Of a stretch of 64,000 nucleotides of DNA, positions 8,513-16,684 are shown piece by piece. The number at the start of each line of letters is the position of its first letter. Position 1 is the stretch's first letter. Position numbers and translations under genes: made by a program. The notes beneath the pieces were generated by a model. That model made no database searches. It was given only the letters and a program-made list of their open reading frames with translations, and was not told the origin of the DNA. The stretch comes from Lachnospiraceae bacterium (GTDB lineage Bacteria; Bacillota; Clostridia; Lachnospirales; Lachnospiraceae): assembly GCA_023664345.1 (NCBI GenBank), contig JAMPFQ010000001.1, positions 1 to 64,000 of the forward strand, written 5' to 3'.

Positions 8513-10138
8513 CTATGGTCGGGCCGTTACAAGCACGTACCGCTCCAGTTCCCGGATCACTTCCGTCTCAAAGGGGACCGCCTCCAGCTCCGATACATGG
8601 AACAGGTACAGCCCCTCCTCGTCCGCCTCGGTCAGATAATTTACATTTACATAGTGGTATCTCTCCGCATAGGGAAGCAGTCCACGCTCCCCCATGCTAT
8701 CCGCAGTCCCCTGAAAATACAAGGCATCGATCTCGCAGGCATACTGGGTCAGTATCTCCGCCATGGACAGGTTATACTGCCAGTCCATATGTCCGGTGAT
8801 ATACAGTCTCTCATACTCCTCCATCTCATCCGCCTGTTTCACCGCCTCCAGAAAGTACGCGTTAAAATAGGTCCTGATGTCCTCCCGGAAAGAAGTAAAA
8901 TAAGTTCTCAAAAACAGGGCAAAACAGACCGCGTAAACGGCTGCAGCCGCAACACAGGATCCGATAAAAAACTTTTTCCACAGTCGATCTGAGAAAAACC
9001 GCCCTGCCATCCGCAGGCCGTAACCGCACATAAAGAGCAGCGGATAGAAGATAATATTGATACGGTTCACATTGACTTCAAAGGTGGTCGCTCCCACCCA
9101 TACACCCATCATCAGGAATCCCCACAGGGCCAGCATCCGTGTCTTTTTCCCAGGTTCTTTCTCCCGAAACAGCTTCCGGCTAAAGCCAATGATCCCCAAC
9201 GCCATAAAAGGAATGGATATATGATAAAGCGGCCCGAACGCGGGCAGTGCATTATAAAGGTGATCCGGCGTCTGCAGAAAACAGCATCTTATGGCTGCCC
9301 GGATATTCCTGCCCAGCTGGACAAAAGAGAAATTCAGGAGCAGGATATCATTGCTCCGGATACTCTCCGGAAAATAACTCATGGTAAACAAAGGGGTCTC
9401 AATGGTATCCCACCGGAACAGATTGATTGCCATGACCAGAATCTCCGGCAGCGCTACCACGCCGAAGAGCAGGACGCAGGCCAGGATCTCCCCGACTTTC
9501 AGCTGCTTCTTCCAGAGACACCACGCCGCGCAGACCACCAGAAAAGGGATCACGGAATATACGGCAACGCCATAACAGTAAAAGGTCAGTCCGAAGAAAA
9601 GCATGGACAGATACAGATACCTGCGCTTCTCAAACCCCAACAGCAGCAGATAAAATGCCAGCAGGAATACATGGGGGAACAGGTTGCAGTCCAGCGCCCA
9701 CCGGCTCTGCATGAAATGCCACGGGTTGATGGCTGTCAGAGCCATCACCATCAGGGCGAACCGCTCATCGAACAGCTTTTTCCCCACCAGATAGACCAGC
9801 GCCACTCCGCCGCAGCTGATCAGCAGCGCGGGCAGACGGACTGCCACCGTCTGAAAGCCGAACAGCCTGATAAAGGGAACCATGCAATAGGACAGCAGCA
9901 CGCTCATCTGCCCATACTGCCATGCCGAGAAATGGACGGGCAGACGGACACCGAAACGATCCGTTCCATACTGTGCCAGAGCCCAGCCGTCCACCGCCGC
10001 CATGGCCTCATCCTGATTGACCCCGCCCGGTATGGAGCCAAACCCGATACAGCGCACGGTCACGGCAAAGATAAATATGATCCAGAAAGCCGTGCGCCGC
10101 CATCCGGCGTCCACAGGTCTCTCATCCCGCATCTCCAT
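8513..10138 (-). CDS. GT-C glycosyltransferase, ArnT/PMT-like, second paralogue
   Basis: 541 residues, polytopic. After the first helix it has SIPGGVNQDEAMAAVDGWAL, the same PxG-x(3)-DE loop as the paralogues at 6312 and 60034. A conserved AINPWHFMQSRWALDCNLFP segment matches INPWSIMTARFGLDCSLAP in the first copy. The longest frame starts at 10264 but overlaps the upstream gene. The ATG at 10138 has GGAGG 5 bases upstream and gives the expected N-terminus, so that start was taken. It is probably co-transcribed with the four neighbouring minus-strand genes. It should transfer sugar at the outer membrane face; substrate unknown. Confidence 0.78.
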   Translation of the reverse strand: MEMRDERPVDAGWRRTAFWIIFIFAVTVRCIGFGSIPGGVNQDEAMAAVDGWALAQYGTDRFGVRLPVHFSAWQYGQMSVLLSYCMVPFIRLFGFQTVAVRLPALLISCGGVALVYLVGKKLFDERFALMVMALTAINPWHFMQSRWALDCNLFPHVFLLAFYLLLLGFEKRRYLYLSMLFFGLTFYCYGVAVYSVIPFLVVCAAWCLWKKQLKVGEILACVLLFGVVALPEILVMAINLFRWDTIETPLFTMSYFPESIRSNDILLLNFSFVQLGRNIRAAIRCCFLQTPDHLYNALPAFGPLYHISIPFMALGIIGFSRKLFREKEPGKKTRMLALWGFLMMGVWVGATTFEVNVNRINIIFYPLLFMCGYGLRMAGRFFSDRLWKKFFIGSCVAAAAVYAVCFALFLRTYFTSFREDIRTYFNAYFLEAVKQADEMEEYERLYITGHMDWQYNLSMAEILTQYACEIDALYFQGTADSMGERGLLPYAERYHYVNVNYLTEADEEGLYLFHVSELEAVPFETEVIRELERYVLVTARP

Positions 10139-10208
10139 CAAAACCTCCATTCCGGGACTGTCCGCCCGATCCCGCCTCTTTTCCGCAATATCCCTGCACC
10201 GCAAAAGT

Positions 10209-11459
10209 TCAAAACGCCCCCGCGTTATTTCCCTGATACATATAGCAGAAAAACACGATACCACAGATCAGGTGATATGCATATGTCACCAGTTCCGGCG
10301 TCAGGAGCAGCTTGTACATCAGATTTTCCCGTTTCATCGCGTTTTTCAGCATCTGCAGGATGGAGATCAGGAACACGAAGAACAAACCGTGCATATAACC
10401 CCAGGAAAAATTCATATGCTCCAGGCGGAACCCCTTTTCATACAACAGCAGGAAACTCAGAAAGCCCACAGCCATAAGCTGCCAGGCCAGACGGAAAGCG
10501 CCGTCCCTTTTCAGTTCTTTCCAGTTCAGCGCCAGCACAGACAGCGGAAAGAGCAGCGCCATCATGATGCTCAACGGGATATTTCCCGTAAAAAGATGCC
10601 ACGCCTTGCCGACCTCGAAGCCTATGCCGGTCTCTTCGCCTCTGGCATTCGTGCCCATGAACACTCCCTGGAACTGATAAACCAGCAAAAGCACCGTAGG
10701 CAGGAAACAGCCGCAGAGTCTGACCGTATTCTTCCAGTACGCGAACCTCTTTGCAAAAAGCCTCCAGAAGACCGTGGCCGCCAGCACAGGGCCCAGGATG
10801 AAGGTAAAGCTTGGTTTGGTGAACGTAGCCAGGAAAACAGATATGCCTGCCAGGATCCCATCCCTCCAGGAAAACGCTTTCTCATATTCCGAAAGGACTC
10901 TCGCGCACAAAAAGAAACCGAGCACGGTAAAAGGCCGCACTGCCAGAAAGGTAGCGTTCCAGTAGGGATTGGCGGTGTAAATGCCGTTGCAGCGGTAAAT
11001 GTAATCATAACTCCAGAATTTCTCCCCCCGTTCGGAATAGATCATGGACATAAAGAACAGGGAAAAAACTGCGACCGTGGATATCAGCCGCCATGACAGA
11101 TTCCAGCGCACGCCCTCCCTTTGGGCGCAGTCGGCCAGAAAAGTGTTAAAATAATATTTCACCAGGATCACGCACAGGACATCCAGGAGCATGGTGGAAA
11201 ACGCCACCGCAGCCTCCGGCGTGACGAAGATCATCCAGATACGGGACAGCCAGAAAAAAAGACGGTAAGGAAAGTCAAAGCCGCTTTCCAGCCCCTGTGT
11301 TTCCAGGATATAGGCTTTCATATCTGAATAATAGTTCCCCTGGTACTCTATAGCCTGCCTGTAAAAAAACACCAGCATCATCAGGGCATACAGCGCCAGA
11401 AGCATACCGAAAAAAACATGATCTGCGCATTTTCCCCGGCTCTCTTTTCCATGCTCCAT
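10209..11459 (-). CDS. Polytopic membrane protein, possible GT-C-like enzyme
   Basis: 416 residues with about nine to ten hydrophobic segments and few soluble parts. I do not recognise a named family. The first outer loop contains YYSDMKAYILE, an acidic motif placed like the catalytic loop of GT-C enzymes. With a GT-C gene next in the operon, a surface glycan function is plausible but inferred. Its ATG overlaps the stop of the flavin reductase (TAATG), a sign of translational coupling. The next gene's start lies 70 bp past this gene's stop. Confidence 0.55.
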   Translation of the reverse strand: MEHGKESRGKCADHVFFGMLLALYALMMLVFFYRQAIEYQGNYYSDMKAYILETQGLESGFDFPYRLFFWLSRIWMIFVTPEAAVAFSTMLLDVLCVILVKYYFNTFLADCAQREGVRWNLSWRLISTVAVFSLFFMSMIYSERGEKFWSYDYIYRCNGIYTANPYWNATFLAVRPFTVLGFFLCARVLSEYEKAFSWRDGILAGISVFLATFTKPSFTFILGPVLAATVFWRLFAKRFAYWKNTVRLCGCFLPTVLLLVYQFQGVFMGTNARGEETGIGFEVGKAWHLFTGNIPLSIMMALLFPLSVLALNWKELKRDGAFRLAWQLMAVGFLSFLLLYEKGFRLEHMNFSWGYMHGLFFVFLISILQMLKNAMKRENLMYKLLLTPELVTYAYHLICGIVFFCYMYQGNNAGAF

Positions 11460-12043
11460 TATGCCTTTCTTCCTCCGCCATTTCCTTTTCTCACACTGTA
11501 CCCGAATGTGCCCAGCTGCTCGCCGCAGCAGAGGTAAGCCCCGTGGGAATAGACGATGGGGTCTGCCTTTTCCAGATGAAACTTACGCTTCTCATCCATA
11601 TATCTTTCGTCCGCGTGCACCGCCGCCACCTCCGCCAGGAACATATCATGGGAACCCAGAGGCATGATCTGGCGCACTTTGCATTCAATGCTGACCGGAC
11701 TCTCCGCGATCAGCGGCGCCCTGACCTGGCTGGCCGCCAGCGGAGTCAGATGCAGGGCACGGAACTTATCGATATCCCTACCGCTCCTGACGCCGCAGAA
11801 ATCCGTGGCAAAAGCAAGTTCCCTTGTGGTCAGATTGACAACGAACTCTCCCGTTTCTTTCAAAACAGGATAGGAGTACCGTTTTGGACGAACCGAAATA
11901 CTGACCATGGGCGGATCGGTACAGACCGTCCCCGCCCATGCGATCGTTATGATATTAAGCTTTCCGTCCCTGTCAGCCATGCTCACCATGACCACTGGCA
12001 GGGGATACAGCATATTTCCCGCTTTCCATAATTCCTTTGCCAT
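11459..12043 (-). CDS. Flavin reductase-like FMN-binding protein
   Basis: 194 residues, split-barrel fold of the flavin reductase family. The central segment AWAGTVCTDPPMVSISVRP followed by FVVNLTTRELA is typical of the flavin-binding core. Members reduce or bind FMN, or act as partner oxidoreductases; the substrate cannot be read here. The start codon directly follows the stop of the coiled-coil gene (TAAATG) and its own stop overlaps the next start, so it is tightly built into this operon. A redox enzyme between a repeat coiled-coil protein and membrane glycosyltransferases is unexpected. Confidence 0.8.
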   Translation of the reverse strand: MAKELWKAGNMLYPLPVVMVSMADRDGKLNIITIAWAGTVCTDPPMVSISVRPKRYSYPVLKETGEFVVNLTTRELAFATDFCGVRSGRDIDKFRALHLTPLAASQVRAPLIAESPVSIECKVRQIMPLGSHDMFLAEVAAVHADERYMDEKRKFHLEKADPIVYSHGAYLCCGEQLGTFGYSVRKGNGGGRKA

Positions 12044-13093
12044 TTAAAAGATCCCCATGACCTGCATAAGCTGCAGTGCGATGCTTCCCAGAGACGCCAG
12101 CAGCGCTGCGGCGGAGATTCCCAGGATCAATCCGGTCTTGCCTTTCATCTTGCCCACAGCGGACAGCGTTTCTGCCATCGCATCGCTCTGCTTGCTGTTC
12201 TCCTCCACCACAACGGCCTGCACATTCCGATATACCTTTACGCATTCTTTATGCACATTATCCTCCAGGGTGGTGAATTTCTCCGTCAGCTTGTTCTCAT
12301 CCAAATCTTTAGGCGCCTCCGCCTGACGTTCCAGCTTGTCCAGGGTAGCGCTCACCTGACGGTTCATGCCGTCCAGCTTCTCGCCCACCTGGCGGTTCAG
12401 GTCGCCCAGCTTGTCTTCCATCTGCTGTCCCACCGTACCCAGCTTATCGCCTACCTGCTGCTCCACCGTGCCCAGCTTATCGCCCACCTGCTGCTCCAAT
12501 GTACCCAGCTTATCGTTCATCTGCTGCTCCAGCGTGCCCAGCCTGCTCTCCAGCTGCTCTCCCATGGTCCCCAGCTTGCCGCCGGTCTGCTGTTCCATGG
12601 CTCCCAGCTTGTCGCCCACCTGCTGCTCGATGGCATCCAGCTTGCCGCCCAGCTGCTGCTCGATGGCATCCAGCTTGCCGCCTATCTGTTCCAGGGCTTC
12701 TATCTGTCCGCCTGCACGTTCCAGGACCTCCAGTTTAGCGCCCACCTGCTTCTGCATCGCGTCCAGTTTATCCCCGACCTGCTGCTCCAGGGCATTCAGC
12801 TGCCGTGACATCTGCAGCTGCAGTTCTTCCATTCCCCGGGAATCCGTCTGGATTGCCCTGATCTTCGCTATCCCCTCGTCCACCAGACGGTTCACATTAT
12901 CTCCGCTTATCTGAGAATTCCTCAGCTTGGCCGTCTCTTCATCCAACAGTCTCTGCAGCTGTTCCAGGCATCGGTAATACTCCGCTATCTGCGCTTTCAG
13001 CTTGTTCATTTCTTCCATATCCGCAGCCGTATTCGCCTGTATGATATCCTGCGCAGTCAGCCTCTGCGCCAGCCTGTCCATAAAAATATCCAT
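12044..13093 (-). CDS. Hendecad-repeat coiled-coil protein with C-terminal membrane helix
   Basis: 349 residues from the ATG at 13093 (AGGAGG 7 bases upstream); the longer frame from 13156 lacks a ribosome site. The N-terminal third is a charged helix. Residues about 99-261 are some fifteen tandem 11-residue units of the pattern LGTLEQQVGDK, two of them shortened to ten. Eleven-residue periodicity favours a right-handed or nearly straight coiled coil. The last 32 residues form one hydrophobic helix ending GIF, so the protein is probably tail-anchored with the rod in the cytoplasm. There is no signal peptide. First gene of the block down to 7846. Function unknown; a scaffold or tether is an inference. 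Confidence 0.8.
   Translation of the reverse strand: MDIFMDRLAQRLTAQDIIQANTAADMEEMNKLKAQIAEYYRCLEQLQRLLDEETAKLRNSQISGDNVNRLVDEGIAKIRAIQTDSRGMEELQLQMSRQLNALEQQVGDKLDAMQKQVGAKLEVLERAGGQIEALEQIGGKLDAIEQQLGGKLDAIEQQVGDKLGAMEQQTGGKLGTMGEQLESRLGTLEQQMNDKLGTLEQQVGDKLGTVEQQVGDKLGTVGQQMEDKLGDLNRQVGEKLDGMNRQVSATLDKLERQAEAPKDLDENKLTEKFTTLEDNVHKECVKVYRNVQAVVVEENSKQSDAMAETLSAVGKMKGKTGLILGISAAALLASLGSIALQLMQVMGIF
12310..12800. repeat. 33-bp tandem coding repeats
   Basis: The coiled-coil gene contains about fifteen imperfect 33-bp units encoding the 11-residue motif. Neighbouring units around 12420-12520 are nearly identical, so this stretch is prone to unit gain or loss. Confidence 0.8.
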
Positions 13094-13162
13094 TGTATAC
13101 CCTCCTGCCCGCTCCGGCGGCATTGATCCAATGATCGGAAATATTTTACCTTGCATGAAAAT

Positions 13163-13191
13163 ATTTTATCATTTTTTTCTTTCCATTACAA
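13163..13191 (-). promoter_or_regulatory. Putative promoter of the coiled-coil operon
   Basis: TTGTAA (13186-13191), a 17-base spacer and TAAAAT (13163-13168) are read on the minus strand, about 70 bp before the start at 13093. The rest of 13200-13440 is A+T-rich and shows nothing else clear except a GCCCAGA/TCTGGGC hairpin with a GAAA loop at 13374-13399. Confidence 0.5.
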
Positions 13192-13439
13192 GACATTACT
13201 GCACTTGTCACAGCTTTTACATTTTTGTGCATTTTGTACAGTTTATCCCGGAAATTCATTTTGATCTTATAACATTCACCAAGTCTTTACATGTTGTTCA
13301 TAATTTGTTCATATTTAATTGTTATACTTTATCTATAAACAGATGCAGACTATTAGATAATTTTTTCATAATAGCCCAGATGCCGAAAGGTGTCTGGGCA
13401 CTCCTCATTTTCAGCCGCATCCCCGCATACTGACCGGAT

Positions 13440-13493
13440 AAAAACAGGGCATCCGCCGAACCGGGAATCCTCTTTCCGGTAAGCAAATGCCCC
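13440..13493 (-). terminator. Terminator after the alarmone synthetase gene
   Basis: On the minus strand a bulged hairpin closed by GGGCAT/ATGCCC, with an inner ACCGG/CCGGT stem, is followed by TGTTTTTAT. It begins about 25 bp after the stop codon at 13516. Confidence 0.65.
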
Positions 13494-13515
13494 TTTTACG
13501 TTCTCAGGCTTTCGG

Positions 13516-14190
13516 TCAGATTACCTTTTTTTCCGTTTTTTCCGCATCGGCTTCCGCTCCCTGTACGATCGCCAGGATCTCCTCATTCAGGGAAAGCATC
13601 CTGGCATCCAGATCCGTCACCATCTTGGCACACTCCACCAATTCGCTTTTGATGTGATCCGGTGCATCCCCCTCAAACTTATAGTGGATCTTATGCTCCA
13701 GGCTGGCCCAGAAATCCATGGCTACCGTGCGGATCTGGATCTCCACTTTTGTATCCACATTACGGTCGGACAGATAGACTGGCAGCGTGACGATCATGTG
13801 ATAACTCTTATACCCGCTGGCTTTGGGAAAAGTGATATAATCCTTTACCGCGATGACCTTGATGTCCCTCTGTTCACGGATCATATCCGCAATGCGGTAA
13901 ATATCCGATGTGAACGAGCATATGATACGGATTCCCGCTATATCGTTCACATATCTCACCATATTGTCGATGGTAGATGCGTAACCATGGCGTTTCAGCT
14001 TCTTCACAATGCTCTCCGGGGTCTTGATGCGAGCCTTGATATGTTCGATGGGATTATATTGATGTACATGCTGAAATTCATCGTTCAGTATTTCCATTCT
14101 GGTCTGAATCTGGCGCAGCGCCGCATTATAGACCAAAGTGACCTCTTTCCAGCTGTCGATCCCATCCCCGTTGTCCACTTTTAAATCCAT
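13516..14190 (-). CDS. Small alarmone synthetase, GTP pyrophosphokinase (RelQ/YjbM-like)
   Basis: 224 residues containing only a RelA/SpoT-type synthetase domain, without hydrolase, TGS or ACT domains. Such enzymes make (p)ppGpp from ATP and GDP/GTP. Visible motifs are ARIKTPESIVKKL, NDIAGIRIICSF, the GYKSYH substrate loop, and VEIQIRT followed by AMDFWASLEHKIHYK. The ATG at 14190 is preceded by AAAGGAG at good spacing, so the extra 27 codons to 14271 are rejected. Single gene with its own terminator. It links growth control to nutrient stress in Firmicutes. Confidence 0.93.
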   Translation of the reverse strand: MDLKVDNGDGIDSWKEVTLVYNAALRQIQTRMEILNDEFQHVHQYNPIEHIKARIKTPESIVKKLKRHGYASTIDNMVRYVNDIAGIRIICSFTSDIYRIADMIREQRDIKVIAVKDYITFPKASGYKSYHMIVTLPVYLSDRNVDTKVEIQIRTVAMDFWASLEHKIHYKFEGDAPDHIKSELVECAKMVTDLDARMLSLNEEILAIVQGAEADAEKTEKKVI

Positions 14191-14290
14191 AACTACTCCT
14201 TTGTCAGAACTTCTTTCAAATATTTCACATTCAGTATAACATAAAACGTATTGAAAATGTATATTATTCACAAATTTTTAATTTTTTTCA

Positions 14291-14455
14291 GCAACAGTTC
14301 AGCCAGTGCATGTAAATTGAGAAAGATCGTGCTTGCACGGATCTTACGAAATTTATATGCACGGAGGGAACGCCATTCTATGAGCAAAGAGAGCTGCGGA
14401 GCAGCGGAAAGCGCCGCAGGCGCGGCTTTGCGAATGGCGTGGGCTGAATTGCTGC
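14291..14455. mobile_element. Multi-armed palindromic element, relative of the 20421 miniature element
   Basis: The ends GCAACAGTTCAGCC (14291-14304) and GGCTGAATTGCTGC (14442-14455) are imperfect inverted repeats matching those of the element at 20421. Between them are two arms. Arm 1 has the outer stem TGCATGTAAATT/AATTTATATGCA and the tip GTGCTTGCAC. Arm 2 is closed by ACGCCATTC/GAATGGCGT and holds two small hairpins. No clear target duplication remains. The rest of the 14191-14585 spacer is A+T-rich, with a T-run after the element on the plus strand. Confidence 0.6.
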
Positions 14456-14585
14456 TGGTTTCTCCTTTTTTTAATCCACATCTTTCTATATATATGACCG
14501 CTCTTCCAAAATATGCATTGCAAATCTTAGTTTAAAACGGTAAAATCAGTATGACTGTTTCCATAACAGGGGAAAGGAGTAGGAA

Positions 14586-14852
14586 ATGTTTCGTCTATGG
14601 GCAAAGATCTTTCAAGATGGTCATATGCTGAGAGATATCTGTATCGCGGACGACAGCAACGATACCCGCACGCACAAAGTATTCCGCGCATTGGAAGAAA
14701 TATGCTGTGAATTCGATCTGGGAAAGCCGATCTGGCTGGACAAGACTGTCTCCGATTTCAAGCGCCACAGCAGGGCGCGGTTCACGCAGGACAATTTTAT
14801 AGAAACGATCGACTTCGATCATCTGGAGATCCAGATGATCGAAGAAGATTGA
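14586..14852 (+). CDS. Small conserved hypothetical protein (88 aa)
   Basis: Begins MFRLWAKIFQDGHML and ends in an acidic LEIQMIEED tail. I recall very similar short proteins of unknown function in other Lachnospiraceae, but no named domain. It has no signal peptide or membrane segment, so it should be cytoplasmic. The ribosome site is AAAGGAG 7 bases before the ATG. It stands just upstream of the PAQR gene, which has its own promoter. Confidence 0.75.
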   Translation: MFRLWAKIFQDGHMLRDICIADDSNDTRTHKVFRALEEICCEFDLGKPIWLDKTVSDFKRHSRARFTQDNFIETIDFDHLEIQMIEED

Positions 14853-14854
14853 TA

Positions 14855-14883
14855 TTGACATTTTTATTTTTCTGATGTAATAT
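14855..14883 (+). promoter_or_regulatory. SigA-type promoter of the PAQR gene
   Basis: TTGACA (14855-14860), a 17-base spacer and TAATAT (14878-14883) lie about 110 bases before the start codon at 14992. Confidence 0.75.
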
Positions 14884-14991
14884 CCTCTTGATGATACATA
14901 GTTTTCAAAACTACATGTTATAATATCGGTAAAATACCATGTGGTTTTCGTCAAAGAACACCGCAGGCGGCGATCAGAACAGGAGGATACT

Positions 14992-15642
14992 ATGCAGATA
15001 ACGATCAGAGAACCCGGTAGCGCCATCACTCATTTTATAGGCATGATGCTTGCTGTTTTCGCGGCGGTACCGCTTTTGGTCAAGGCAGGCATCACATCCG
15101 ACGGAAGCCATTTTACAGCAATGGCCATATTCATGGCCAGCATGATACTGCTCTACGGCGCAAGCGCCATGTATCATTCCGTCAATCTGTCAGGAAAAAG
15201 CCTGCGCGTTTTTCAGAAAGTGGATCATATGATGATCTTCGTCCTGATCGCGGGCTCCTATACCCCGGTCTGCCTGGTGGTACTGGGCGGAGATGTGGGA
15301 TACAGGCTCCTGGCGCTTGTCTGGGGGATCGCCCTGGCGGGCATGGTGATCAAGGCCTGCTGGATCACCTGCCCCAAATGGTTTTCTTCCATCCTCTACA
15401 TCGCCATGGGCTGGGTCTGTGTCTTTGTCTTCGGGCAGCTGTTCGATACCCTGTCCACCACGGCTTTCCTGTGGCTGCTCACAGGCGGGCTGATCTACAC
15501 CGCAGGGGGCGTGATCTATGCCTTGAAGCTTCCGCTATTTAACGCAAAGCACAAGGCATTCGGATCACATGAAGTCTTCCACCTGTTTGTGATGGGAGGG
15601 AGCATCTGCCATTTTATATTTATGTATCTGTATGTGGCGTAG
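14992..15642 (+). CDS. PAQR-family membrane protein (hemolysin III / TrhA-like)
   Basis: 216 residues with seven hydrophobic segments. It has the family's conserved pattern: THFIG near the start, SAMYHS (Ser-x(3)-His) after helix 2, FQKVDHMMIFVLIAGSYTP (Asp-His) around helix 3, and SHEVFHLFVMGGSICHF at the end, with paired histidines that bind zinc in PAQR receptors. Bacterial members affect membrane fluidity and lipid handling. AGGAGG upstream fixes the start at 14992 rather than 14941. The old name hemolysin III is historical and does not show a toxin here. Confidence 0.9.
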   Translation: MQITIREPGSAITHFIGMMLAVFAAVPLLVKAGITSDGSHFTAMAIFMASMILLYGASAMYHSVNLSGKSLRVFQKVDHMMIFVLIAGSYTPVCLVVLGGDVGYRLLALVWGIALAGMVIKACWITCPKWFSSILYIAMGWVCVFVFGQLFDTLSTTAFLWLLTGGLIYTAGGVIYALKLPLFNAKHKAFGSHEVFHLFVMGGSICHFIFMYLYVA

Positions 15643-15643
15643 A

Positions 15644-16564
15644 TCACTGGTTCGCCATGGCGCTCAGTTCCGCCAGCATTGCAGGAAGCTTTTCCTCCAT
15701 CTCCTCATCCGTGAACTGACAAGTGCCCACTTTCCGGTGTCCGCCGCCGTTATATTTCAGCATCAGCCTGCCCACGTCCACATTGGAGGTACGGTTTAAA
15801 ATGCTGTAGCCAACCGCTGCCGAGCAGCCTTTTCCGCCGCGCCCGCTGACGATCCACGCGGAGATGTTCTGTTCCGGATACATGCTGTAGATCATAAAAC
15901 GATTGCCGGTATAGATCGGATCCACGCCTCTCAAGTCGGAAATGATCACATTGCCGTCCACGCGGGTATATTTCAGCACCATCTCCTTGAACTTCTCCGT
16001 CTGCTCGTTGTAGACCTCGATCCGCTCCTGCACATCGGGAAGCGCCAGTATCTCTTCCGTGGTCATGGTACGGCATGCTTCCAGCAGCTTCTCCATAAGC
16101 TGATAGTTGGAGATGGAGAATTGTCTCCACCTGCCCAGCCCGGTCCTGGGATCCATCAGGAATCCCACCAGGATCCACCCCTTGGGGTTCATGACTTCAT
16201 CTACCGTCAGATTGCCGGAATCCACTTTGTCCACAGCTTCCATGATCTCACCAAACTGCGGGAAACGCTCTTCCCCGCCGTAGTACTCATAAATGATCCT
16301 GGCGCAGGAAGGGGTGATACGGCTCTCTCCCTTATATTTTCCCGCCAGCTGCAGTCTCTCGTGCTCGCTGGAATGGTGATCGAACCAAAGGCCACAGCCC
16401 TCCACATAGGGCACATTGGCAAGGCAGTCGTTTTCATTGATCTCGATCAGGCCATCCTGCAGATCCTTGGGATGCGCGAATTTCCAGTGATCGATGATCC
16501 CTACCTCCAGCAATAACGCGCCGCATACCAGACCGTCAAAATCAGATCGTGTTACTAATCTCAC
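15644..16564 (-). CDS. DHH-family phosphoesterase
   Basis: 306 residues. The N-terminal half has RSDFDGLVCGALL and LWFDHHSSEH, the aspartate and DHH metal-binding motifs. The C-terminal end has YNGGGHRKVGTCQF, the glycine-rich GGGH motif of the DHHA1 substrate domain. The family splits phosphodiester or pyrophosphate bonds in nano-RNA, cyclic dinucleotides or polyphosphate. The exact substrate cannot be read from the sequence. Translation appears to start at a GTG at 16564 with AGGAGG upstream. It is convergent with the PAQR gene, with one base between the stops. Confidence 0.85.
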   Translation of the reverse strand: MRLVTRSDFDGLVCGALLLEVGIIDHWKFAHPKDLQDGLIEINENDCLANVPYVEGCGLWFDHHSSEHERLQLAGKYKGESRITPSCARIIYEYYGGEERFPQFGEIMEAVDKVDSGNLTVDEVMNPKGWILVGFLMDPRTGLGRWRQFSISNYQLMEKLLEACRTMTTEEILALPDVQERIEVYNEQTEKFKEMVLKYTRVDGNVIISDLRGVDPIYTGNRFMIYSMYPEQNISAWIVSGRGGKGCSAAVGYSILNRTSNVDVGRLMLKYNGGGHRKVGTCQFTDEEMEEKLPAMLAELSAMANQ

Positions 16565-16684
16565 TTATTCTTCCTCCTGTCTTTCGCTGTATTTTTTCTT
16601 TAATGTAAATATTTTATCACCTTTCTCCTCATATTTCCATCCTAATATAAAAAGAGTTTGCGCACAGACATTCCCAGAACCCGA

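Noticed and set aside
12310..12800. Regular 33-bp repeats resembling a CRISPR array
   Set aside because: No unique spacers; the units are in frame and encode the 11-residue coiled-coil motif.
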